Source: Granulosicoccus sp045106855
Lineage (GTDB): Bacteria; Pseudomonadota; Gammaproteobacteria; Granulosicoccales; Granulosicoccaceae
Direction: 5' to 3'
Assembly (NCBI GenBank): GCA_045106855.1
Contig: JBGCFI010000076.1
Location: forward strand, 1-64,000
Length of the DNA stretch: 64,000 nucleotides
The number at the start of each line of letters is the position of its first letter. Position 1 is the first letter of the stretch. A program made the translations under genes and the position numbers. The notes under the pieces were generated by a model that saw nothing but the letters and a program-made list of their open reading frames with translations, had not been told where the DNA came from and did no database searches. This document shows positions 35,117 through 42,293 of the stretch, one piece after another.

Positions 35117-35670
35117 TACGAGAATCTGAACGGCGTGACTTTTTTATACTGCATTGCGAGTCCGCCCCAAGGTGGTGAAACACTGCTGTGTTCCCCGCCC
35201 TTGCATGGGATTCGCTGAAAAAGGAAACACAGGCAGATATGGAGGGGCGAAAATTCCTGCACAGCTGGAACTATCATAACGACACGGTACTGAAGGTGTC
35301 CAAGGCCAAACCTCTTTCACCGGAAGAACGCGCTCGTATACCGGACCATTGGACAGACCTTGTGCAAGTGCGTCCTGTCAGCGGCCGCAAGCTTTACTAC
35401 ATCAGTCATAACCTGGTGAAACAAGTCGATAGCATGACCGAAGCCGAAAGCCTTGACTACATCTTGCCGCTTGTTGAGCATGCAACACAGTCTGAACGGG
35501 TTTATACCCATCAGTAGCGCCCGGGTGATCTTCTTGTCTGGGACAACCGGGCAACGATGCATACGGCAACTGATGTCGCAGCCTACAGAAATCACACTCG
35601 ACATATGCACCGCTCTTACGCATTCACCGGCCCCCGCGCGCTACAGAATGGAAAACTTGCCGCTGTTTAA
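35117..35670 (+). pseudogene. Broken TauD/TfdA-type dioxygenase gene (truncated, frameshift and nonsense)
   Basis: Remnant of an Fe(II)/2-oxoglutarate dioxygenase of the TauD/TfdA family. In frame 1 (35117-35190) the remains read ...TFLYCIASPPQGGETLL, the family PP.GGET region. A frameshift near 35188 leads into the next part (35188-35514; WDSLKKETQADMEG through LPLVEHATQSERVYTHQ). A TAG at 35515-35517 stands where the family has Trp. The same frame then continues RPGDLLVWDNRATMHTATD to TAA at 35668, with the distal metal His (TMH) and HRSYAFTG. The N-terminal third with the HxD metal motif is absent. With two lesions and a truncation, I call it a pseudogene. Confidence 0.85.
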
Positions 35671-36022
35671 TCGGTGGATCTTTACAAAAGACTAGCTTGC
35701 CTCATCGGGTATCAGATGGCGACAACAACGGGCGACGCAGAGAGCAATAATGGTTGTGCAGTTTTGACCTGACGCTATCAATATAACACGCTACAAAGAT
35801 TCACTTGCAGTGATGAAGTATCAAAGAGATGTGGTGCGACCCGGTCGAAATACAGGTAGTACTCCGCCGGGCCGTGTTTGGCCCGTCCTGCAATCGGTCG
35901 CAGAACAAGGGCTCAGTAAACAGATGCAGCCTTTCGTAGATAGTCCGAGCCGGTTTTAATGCTGACGTCTTACGTCATTGACTAACTCGAAACAGCTCGC
36001 ATATCTATGTTAGACACAAGGA
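35671..36022. other. Intergenic region with one small unassigned frame
   Basis: About 350 bases between the dioxygenase remnant and the next minus-strand gene. It holds a 48-codon plus-strand frame, ATG 35813 to TAA 35959, whose product (VVRPGRNTGSTPPGRVWPVL, then a short helix) has coding-like composition but no family I recognise and no clear ribosome-binding site. It may be another gene remnant. Nothing else is supported. Confidence 0.35.
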
Positions 36023-36367
36023 CTAACGGTGAGCAACTTCAATAACTTCTGTGTTGGCTGTGATCGTTATGGAATCAGTCGCATCGTTTGCCACGCCCTG
36101 ATCCATTTGGAAAGTGTAGGACTGTCCCTCGTCAAGTGTGATGCGATGTTGTGTCATTAGTTGGGGAATTCCCGGATTACTGCCTACTGTCGTCACAACT
36201 TCGAATTGATTATTGTCGAGCTTGGTATAGAAGATTACCGCGGTGTGGTTTTTTGAAGCCACTGTGTAAGCCTCTAATTCAGCCACTGAGCTTTTCATGT
36301 CTGCGTTAACCAGTGATGAGCCGGCCAGAGCGATAATCATTCCAGTCAATTTCAGTGTTTTCAACAT
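36023..36367 (-). CDS. Small exported protein, unrecognised
   Basis: A 114-residue protein with a clear Sec signal peptide (about 1-23, MLKTLKLTGMIIALAG...NA). The mature part looks all-beta, with alternating hydrophobic residues (HTAVIFYTKL, FEVVTTVG, SYTFQMDQ, SITITANTEVIEVAH), and no cysteines. An AAGGA site 8 bases before the ATG supports the start. I recognise no family; it is likely a periplasmic protein. It stands alone between a pseudogene remnant and tRNA-Met. Confidence 0.7.
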   Translation of the reverse strand: MLKTLKLTGMIIALAGSSLVNADMKSSVAELEAYTVASKNHTAVIFYTKLDNNQFEVVTTVGSNPGIPQLMTQHRITLDEGQSYTFQMDQGVANDATDSITITANTEVIEVAHR

Positions 36368-36673
36368 TGTCTTGTTCCTTTAGTTGCGATTGATGTGTGT
36401 CGATCTGCAAACAAGTTTATGCAACCGCTCAAACAGTCGCGATGAACAAGTACCCGGCGGTTTGTGAATTAATACCCGAGTTATGGGTGCTGAGCCTGAA
36501 ACCCGGGCTTAAGGTGGGGCTGCTCAACGACAGGCTCTCGAGACGAGCTTATGGGTTAAGGAGCTTTGAGAACTACCGGCGCTTGCCTTCCTGCCGAGCT
36601 ACCGAGGATTCCTCGGTAGTTGAGCCCAAAACCAGCGGGATTAGGCAGAACCAAGTTCCAAACCCCGGAAACT
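36368..36673. other. Intergenic region before tRNA-Met
   Basis: About 300 bases with no credible gene. It contains a hairpin with 9-base arms (CTACCGAGG / CCTCGGTAG, loop ATT) at 36599-36619 without a T-tract. A 92-codon frame on the plus strand crosses the region, but it has no ribosome-binding site or family features. Confidence 0.35.
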
Positions 36674-36700
36674 AAAAAACCCTGATAAATCAGGGTTTTA
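36674..36700 (-). terminator. Terminator of the tRNA-Met transcript
   Basis: A perfect 10-base stem (AAAACCCTGA / TCAGGGTTTT) with a four-base loop, ending on the minus strand in a run of six T. It starts 4 bases beyond the tRNA 3' end. Confidence 0.88.
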
Positions 36701-36704
36701 AATA

Positions 36705-36781
36705 TGGTGGCTACACCTAGATTCGAACTAGGGACCCCAACATTATGAGTGTTGTGCTCTAACCAACTGAGCTATGTAGCC
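36705..36781 (-). tRNA. tRNA-Met (elongator type), anticodon CAT
   Basis: On the minus strand, 77 bases with a fully paired acceptor stem (GGCTACA/TGTAGCC), D-loop AGTTGGTTAGAG, anticodon loop CTCATAA, T-loop TTCGAAT, and discriminator A with encoded CCA. The paired first base and the lack of three G-C pairs at the base of the anticodon stem argue for elongator rather than initiator. A tRNA-Ile2 precursor, which also has CAT, is less likely but not excluded. A terminator follows at once. Confidence 0.93.
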
Positions 36782-36847
36782 ATCGTACCGAGCGCGGCAT
36801 TATGCCCTTCAGAAAATTCGCTGTCAAGCAAATACCCATTGCTATGG

Positions 36848-37783
36848 CTACACGGCAGCTTCGCAGGATTCCGGCTCGGCCTCCTCGGTTTCCCGATTCA
36901 GCTGATCAGTTAGCTGGGCCAGGAAACGGGCGGCGGCCACTGGTAGCGTCCGCCCCTTTTGCTGGAGTACCACGAGGGACCCCTCTGCCAGGTCCCGGGT
37001 ACAAATTCTGACCGCAACAACGCCTTCGGGCATGGAGGATTTTGCAGCGCCCACAGAAATCTGAAACCCGATCATTCTGTGATCATTCAGGCCCTTGAAC
37101 AGGAAGTCCAGACTGTCTGACTCCACCGCCGCCCACAGTTTTACCGCTTGCCGCATGGCGGCTTTCTCGATGAGCGCCCGCAGACCAGACCGACGACTAG
37201 GCACTGCCAGGGGGTACTGCGAACAATCACTCAACGTCAGTGTTTTTTTCAATGCTAAAGGATGCTCATTAGACATCACCGCATACACCGATTGCGGAAC
37301 TTGCAACAGTACCGATATATCTGCAGTTATATCCGGTTCAAAAATGACCGCAAGGTCTGCAGAAAAATCCAGCAGATGATCAGAGGCTTCATGACGACCA
37401 CAAACTCGTACACTGAAATCGACATACGGATGCTCTGCTCGATACTGTGTCACAAGGTTGGGTAAAAAACGCTGCATCAACGCCTGGCCACAGGCTACCG
37501 ACACCAGGCCTCTGCGTTCTCCATGAAGATCGGCAATTTGTGATTTAACACGCTCCATGTCTGACATCTGCTGACGCACATGATGAATAAATATTTCACC
37601 AGCAACACTTAACCTGACGCCCTTGCCGGTTCTTTCGAAAATGGGAGTCCCCAGGTCCTCTTCAACCGCGAGGATGCGCCGGTTAAGTGCTGTTGATGTA
37701 ATGGCAAGCGATTGCGCAGCACGACGGATTGAACCGTTGCGTGCCACTGCATCGATGTATATCAGCTGTTGAAGATGTCGCAT
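36848..37783 (-). CDS. LysR family regulator, probable regulator of the nitrate assimilation locus
   Basis: LysR-type regulator of about 311 residues from ATG 37783, divergent from nrtA. The N-terminal helix-turn-helix is clear (RRAAQSLAITSTALNRRILAVEEDLGTPIFERTGKG in pattern, about 20-53). The C-terminal substrate-binding domain follows from about 90. The open frame extends to a TTG at 37825, adding 14 residues with no family character. The divergent position next to nrtA implies control of nitrate uptake and reduction, as with NtcB or CmpR-type regulators; the ligand is unknown. The C-terminal tail is Glu-rich. Confidence 0.88.
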   Translation of the reverse strand: MRHLQQLIYIDAVARNGSIRRAAQSLAITSTALNRRILAVEEDLGTPIFERTGKGVRLSVAGEIFIHHVRQQMSDMERVKSQIADLHGERRGLVSVACGQALMQRFLPNLVTQYRAEHPYVDFSVRVCGRHEASDHLLDFSADLAVIFEPDITADISVLLQVPQSVYAVMSNEHPLALKKTLTLSDCSQYPLAVPSRRSGLRALIEKAAMRQAVKLWAAVESDSLDFLFKGLNDHRMIGFQISVGAAKSSMPEGVVAVRICTRDLAEGSLVVLQQKGRTLPVAAARFLAQLTDQLNRETEEAEPESCEAAV

Positions 37784-37980
37784 GGATCCGGTTTGGTACT
37801 CAGTAGTTATGCAATATTGGTGCAATACATTGTGATGTAAAAGAACAAATGCATGCTTTGTACCTTGCTGATTAACGGTGATGCAAATAATGCATACGCC
37901 CGCTGCAAAATAAGCAGAAGCGCTCCAGAGAGCAGCTCCTTACTATCTTGCGCATCTTAATTGTAAACGAGTATACGTCC
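37784..37980. promoter_or_regulatory. Divergent promoter region between the LysR gene and nrtA
   Basis: About 200 bases shared by two divergent genes. TGCAATATTGGTGCA at 37810-37824 is an interrupted dyad (TGCA-N7-TGCA) of the kind LysR proteins bind, and further TGCA-containing sequences follow (near 37849 and 37888). No exact promoter boxes are assigned. Confidence 0.5.
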
Positions 37981-39384
37981 ATGTCCTGTAGAAACACTTC
38001 GCTTAAAAACAAACAGTACGCCCTTCGTTGGTGCGCTGGAGTTTTTATTGCCGCGTTTTCGTGCATAGCTTCGCTAAACGCCACGGCAGAAACCCAGATG
38101 CTGGATGTCGAAAAAGATGAACTCAAATTTGGTTTCATCAAGCTTACGGACATGGCTCCACTAGCAATTGCTGCTGAAAACGGCTACTTCGAAGACGAAG
38201 GACTTTACGTTACGCTCGAACCACAAGCCAACTGGAAGGTACTGCTTGACGGAGTCATAACGGGTGAACTTGATGGTGCTCACATGCTCGCAGGTCAACC
38301 GCTGGCAGCGACCATTGGCTACGGTACCGAAGCTCATATCGTCACCCCTTTTTCCATGGATCTCAACGGTAATGGCATAACGGTAAGCAACGAAGTATGG
38401 GCCGCCATGAAGGAACACATCGAGATGGACAGCGATGGGAAACCCGTCCACCCGATTAAAGCGAGTGCACTAAAACCAGTTGTAGACAGCTATAACGAAG
38501 CGGGAAAGCCGTTTAACATGGGTATGGTATTCCCAGTGTCCACACACAATTATGAGCTTCGTTACTGGCTGGCATCTGGTGGTATTCATCCGGGCTACTA
38601 CTCAAGTAGTGATGTATCAGGACAGATAGATGCAGATGCATTTCTGTCTGTTACACCACCTCCCCAAATGCCTTCCACCCTCGAGGCTGGAACCATTCTG
38701 GGGTATTGCGTTGGCGAACCCTGGAACCAGCAAGCGGTAGCGAAAGGTATTGGCGTACCGGTAATCACCGACTACCAGATATGGAAAAACAACCCGGAAA
38801 AAGTATTTGGCCTGACAAAGAAGTTCACCGAAGAGAATCCTAATACAACACTGGCTCTGACCAAAGCCCTTATCCGCGCGGCTCAATGGCTTGATGAAAA
38901 TGACAATGCCAACCGACAGGAGGCTGTAGAAATACTTGCACGACCCGAATACGTTGGCGCTGATGCCGATGTCATCGGAGCATCAATGACCGGGACATTC
39001 GAATTTGAAAAAGGTGATGTCAGAGAGATACCTGATTTCAATGTTTTCTACCGTTACTACGCAACCTACCCTTACTACTCAGATGCTATCTGGTACCTCA
39101 CACAAATGCGTCGCTGGGGACAGATTGAAGAAAACAAGAGCGATGAGTGGTACACAGAAACCGCACAATCAGTTTACTTACCCGATGTGTATCTTGAGGC
39201 CGCAACATTACTCGTCGAAGAAGGCTATGTACAAAAAGCGGATTTTCCCTGGGATACCGACGGATTTCGTGAGCCGACCAGCGAATTTATCGACGGCCTT
39301 ACTTATGATGCACGTACGCCTAATGCCTACCTTGAATCATTTGACATTGGCCTGAAGCAAGCCAGCCCGAATCCCGGCAGCTAA
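37981..39384 (+). CDS. nrtA: Nitrate ABC transporter, periplasmic substrate-binding protein
   Basis: Periplasmic nitrate/nitrite-binding protein of the NrtA/NasF group, about 467 residues from ATG 37981. A Sec signal is visible (hydrophobic LRWCAGVFIAAFSCIASLNA, cut near ATA). The family opening LKFGFIKLTDMAPLAIAAENGYFEDEGL in pattern, and the motif GELDGAHMLAGQPLAATIGYGT, mark the nitrate-binding fold. The longer frame starts at TTG 37948, but the ATG puts the signal peptide in normal position. It is the first gene of nrtA-nrtB-nrtCD-nirB-nirD-nasA. Confidence 0.93.
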   Translation: MSCRNTSLKNKQYALRWCAGVFIAAFSCIASLNATAETQMLDVEKDELKFGFIKLTDMAPLAIAAENGYFEDEGLYVTLEPQANWKVLLDGVITGELDGAHMLAGQPLAATIGYGTEAHIVTPFSMDLNGNGITVSNEVWAAMKEHIEMDSDGKPVHPIKASALKPVVDSYNEAGKPFNMGMVFPVSTHNYELRYWLASGGIHPGYYSSSDVSGQIDADAFLSVTPPPQMPSTLEAGTILGYCVGEPWNQQAVAKGIGVPVITDYQIWKNNPEKVFGLTKKFTEENPNTTLALTKALIRAAQWLDENDNANRQEAVEILARPEYVGADADVIGASMTGTFEFEKGDVREIPDFNVFYRYYATYPYYSDAIWYLTQMRRWGQIEENKSDEWYTETAQSVYLPDVYLEAATLLVEEGYVQKADFPWDTDGFREPTSEFIDGLTYDARTPNAYLESFDIGLKQASPNPGS

Positions 39385-39426
39385 CACGCCGTACATCGCA
39401 AGCTTGTTACTCAAGGTAGATAATTC

Positions 39427-40500
39427 ATGTCGCAGACCAATACCATCGCAAATGCTTCACTGCCAGGGCCGTCCAGACTTCGTCGTCTAATCAATCGCAG
39501 CGAGTTTACGCTTGATGCGATAGGCCTTGGATTTCTGCTACCGCTACTACGTATTAGCGCGGGCGACAACCTCAAGGAGCAACTGGGAGAGCTCAGGCAT
39601 CGTGTGCTCATCCCCATGTTGGGCATCAGCGTCTTTCTGCTTGCATGGGCAGTACTGGCCCCAACAGTCAAAACCTCGTTAGGTGCCATACCCGGACCCG
39701 TTCAGGTATGGCAACAAGCGGGAGCTCTGATTGAAGATCACCAGCGCGAACGTGCAAAAGAAGTGAAATTCTTTGAGCGATTAGAGGCCAGAAATGAAAA
39801 GCTTCGGGCTAACGGGCAGGCAGACAAGATCAAGGATCGAGCCTACACTGGAAAGCCTACCTACTTTGACCAGATCGGCACATCATTGGTCACGGTCGCA
39901 CTTGGATTTTTCATAGCCACCATCATTGCCATACCGGTGGGCATAGCATCGGGGCTGTCCAAGACCGTCAACGGTGCGCTCAATCCTCTTGTGCAACTGT
40001 TTAAACCAGTATCCCCTCTCGCCTGGTTACCTATAGTAACCATGGTGGTCTCGGCGTTATATGTCGACACCTCAAGCTGGCTGCCGAAGTCTCTGGTCGT
40101 ATCAGCCGTAACGGTTACACTTTGTTCGCTCTGGCCAACAATGATCAACACAACACTGGGAGTTTCCAGTGTCGATAAAGACTTAATGAACGTGGGCAAG
40201 GTTTTACAACTACCCACCTGGCAAACCATTACCAAAGTAGTCATGCCCTCTGCAATGCCACTGATCTTTACCGGCTTGCGACTATCGTTAGGTGTTGGCT
40301 GGATGGTCTTGATCGCGGCAGAGATGCTGGCACAAAATCCGGGACTCGGAAAGTTCGTCTGGGATGAATTCCAGAATGGCTCTTCCGATTCACTTGCCAG
40401 AATCATGGTTGCCGTACTGACCATTGGCCTGATTGGATTCATGCTGGACAGAATCATGTTTGCTCTGCAGCAGGCATTCACGTTCGATGCAAACCGCTAG
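39427..40500 (+). CDS. nrtB: Nitrate ABC transporter, permease
   Basis: Membrane component of the nitrate importer, 357 residues. After a cytoplasmic N-terminus and a first helix (about 57-75, FLLAWAVLAPTVKTSLGAIPGP) comes a charged segment of about 60 residues. The permease core follows with the binding-protein-dependent transport signature near GKVLQLPTWQTITKVVMPSAMPLIFTGLRLSLGVGWMVLIAAEML (in pattern; EAA-type loop). It lies 42 bases after nrtA. The long charged insert before the core is characteristic of NrtB. Confidence 0.93.
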   Translation: MSQTNTIANASLPGPSRLRRLINRSEFTLDAIGLGFLLPLLRISAGDNLKEQLGELRHRVLIPMLGISVFLLAWAVLAPTVKTSLGAIPGPVQVWQQAGALIEDHQRERAKEVKFFERLEARNEKLRANGQADKIKDRAYTGKPTYFDQIGTSLVTVALGFFIATIIAIPVGIASGLSKTVNGALNPLVQLFKPVSPLAWLPIVTMVVSALYVDTSSWLPKSLVVSAVTVTLCSLWPTMINTTLGVSSVDKDLMNVGKVLQLPTWQTITKVVMPSAMPLIFTGLRLSLGVGWMVLIAAEMLAQNPGLGKFVWDEFQNGSSDSLARIMVAVLTIGLIGFMLDRIMFALQQAFTFDANR

Positions 40501-40517
40501 AAAAGAGGCAGAAAATC

Positions 40518-42293
40518 ATGCATAGCGGAATACCGATTATCGAACTTTCCGACGTCTCTAAAAGCTACACTGACGCCACTTTAAACTCACCCGCTGACAT
40601 TGTCCTTAAAGACATCAATCTGCAAGTGATGGAGGGCGAGTTCGTGGCTATTGTCGGCTTCTCAGGCGCTGGCAAAACCACATTGATTTCTTTATTGGCC
40701 GGTCTGATAAAAGCTGACCGAGGTGGCGTTATCTACCAGGGTAAGGAAATTGATGGCCCGGGACCAGAACGCGGCGTCGTTTTCCAATCCTATTCACTCA
40801 TGCCATGGCTCTCGGTAGAGGGCAATATCAGTCTGGCGGTGGATCGCGTTGCAAGAAAAGCATCACGCGCTGATCGTCGCAATCGGGTAGAACATTATAT
40901 CGAGATGGTCGGCCTGACTCATGCGCGGGATAGAAAGCCTGCCGAACTCTCAGGTGGTATGCGTCAGCGCGTTGCTTTAGCCAGAGCACTGGCAATGCAG
41001 CCGGAAGTCTTATTGCTGGACGAACCCTTGTCAGCACTCGATGCCCTGACTCGCGCAAGACTCCAGGATGAGCTGGTAGAGATCTCGCAGAAAGAGAAAA
41101 AAACCATCATCCTGATAACCAATGATGTTGATGAGGCTTTGCTGCTAGCTGATCGAATCATAGCCCTGACTCCAGCCCCTGCTGCCAAATTAGGTCAAGA
41201 GTTCGATGTCGATATACCGAGGCCACGCGAAAGAGCTGCGATGAATCATAATGAACAATTCATCGCATTAAGAGCCGGGTTAACGCGACATCTGTTAACG
41301 CTGAGCAGAACCCGCTCACAACACCAGGCAAATGAATTAACAGCACCTAACGTAGTACCCATTCGCAAGTCGGGAAGCGTTCCTGTACCTGTCGCCAATA
41401 CTGACGGTCCAAAGGGCGTACAAACACGTTACCTGCAATTCAGTAACCTGAGCAAAGTCTACCCGACGCCTCAAGGAGAGGTCGCCGTGGTAAAGGACTT
41501 TGAATTGTCCATGGATAAAGGTGAATTCGTTACCTTGATAGGGCATTCGGGCTGTGGAAAATCGACGGTACTGTCGATGGCTGCGGGTTTGAACCCTATC
41601 AGCGATGGTAGCGTAGTACTCGATGGAACCCATGTACTAGGCGCGGGGCCAGAAAGAGCTGTCGTATTCCAGGCACCATCACTGATGCCTTGGATGAGCG
41701 CGCTTGACAACGTTTTACTGGGAGTCAATCAGGTCCATGCCAATGCCAGCAAGGCCGAGCGCCGGGACGTTGCCGAGTACTATCTGGGTCGAGTGGGACT
41801 CGGCGATGTCATACATCGTTCCGCCAAGGACTTATCGAACGGCATGCAGCAACGTGTTGGCATTGCCCGCGCTTTTGCGTTGTCTCCAAAGCTACTCCTG
41901 CTTGATGAGCCGTTTGGCATGCTGGATAGCCTGACACGCTGGGAGCTTCAGGATGTCCTTATGGATGTGTGGACACGCACACAGGTAACAACCGTATGCG
42001 TCACTCATGATGTCGACGAAGCCATATTGCTCGCCGACAAAGTGGTAATGATGAGTAATGGGCCGGAAGCCAAAGTCGGCAATGTCATGACGGTCGATCT
42101 TCCCCGTCCACGCTCACGTGATGAGCTTATGGCACATGTCGACTATTACGCCTATCGGGAAGAGCTGCTGGAGTTTCTTGAAGCCTATGAAGGTGGGGCA
42201 AATCCTTCAGAGGAGGCTCTGGAGAAAATCGCGCAGAAGCGACAACGCAGAATTGGCAATGGTATCCAGAAGGTGGAGCAAGCGCAGGCATGA
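40518..42293 (+). CDS. nrtC: Nitrate ABC transporter, two ATPase domains fused (NrtC/NrtD)
   Basis: A 591-residue protein with two complete ABC ATPase domains in one chain. Domain 1 has Walker A GFSGAGKTT (47-55), LSGGMRQR (144-151) and Walker B VLLLDEP. Domain 2 has Walker A GHSGCGKST (342-350), LSNGMQQR (439-446) and LLLLDEP. Domain 2 keeps the switch histidine (VTHDVDEA), but domain 1 has Asn at residue 202 (ITNDVDEA). The linker (about 255-305) is hydrophilic. In cyanobacteria the two ATPases are separate and NrtC carries a binding-protein-like domain instead; here there is none. The stop overlaps the nirB start (ATGA). Confidence 0.93.
   Translation: MHSGIPIIELSDVSKSYTDATLNSPADIVLKDINLQVMEGEFVAIVGFSGAGKTTLISLLAGLIKADRGGVIYQGKEIDGPGPERGVVFQSYSLMPWLSVEGNISLAVDRVARKASRADRRNRVEHYIEMVGLTHARDRKPAELSGGMRQRVALARALAMQPEVLLLDEPLSALDALTRARLQDELVEISQKEKKTIILITNDVDEALLLADRIIALTPAPAAKLGQEFDVDIPRPRERAAMNHNEQFIALRAGLTRHLLTLSRTRSQHQANELTAPNVVPIRKSGSVPVPVANTDGPKGVQTRYLQFSNLSKVYPTPQGEVAVVKDFELSMDKGEFVTLIGHSGCGKSTVLSMAAGLNPISDGSVVLDGTHVLGAGPERAVVFQAPSLMPWMSALDNVLLGVNQVHANASKAERRDVAEYYLGRVGLGDVIHRSAKDLSNGMQQRVGIARAFALSPKLLLLDEPFGMLDSLTRWELQDVLMDVWTRTQVTTVCVTHDVDEAILLADKVVMMSNGPEAKVGNVMTVDLPRPRSRDELMAHVDYYAYREELLEFLEAYEGGANPSEEALEKIAQKRQRRIGNGIQKVEQAQA

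Noticed and set aside
35188..35517. 109-codon frame taken as an intact small gene
   Set aside because: It is only the middle part of a TauD-type dioxygenase; family sequence continues in frame after its TAG and in another frame before its start.
36397..36675. 92-codon plus-strand frame before tRNA-Met
   Set aside because: No ribosome-binding site or family character, and it runs into the tRNA terminator hairpin.
36674..36781. tRNA-Met as the attachment site of an integrated element
   Set aside because: I found no integrase gene and no second copy of the tRNA 3' end in the window.
39861..40481. 206-codon minus-strand frame over nrtB
   Set aside because: Composition is that of an antisense frame, and the plus strand encodes a clear permease.
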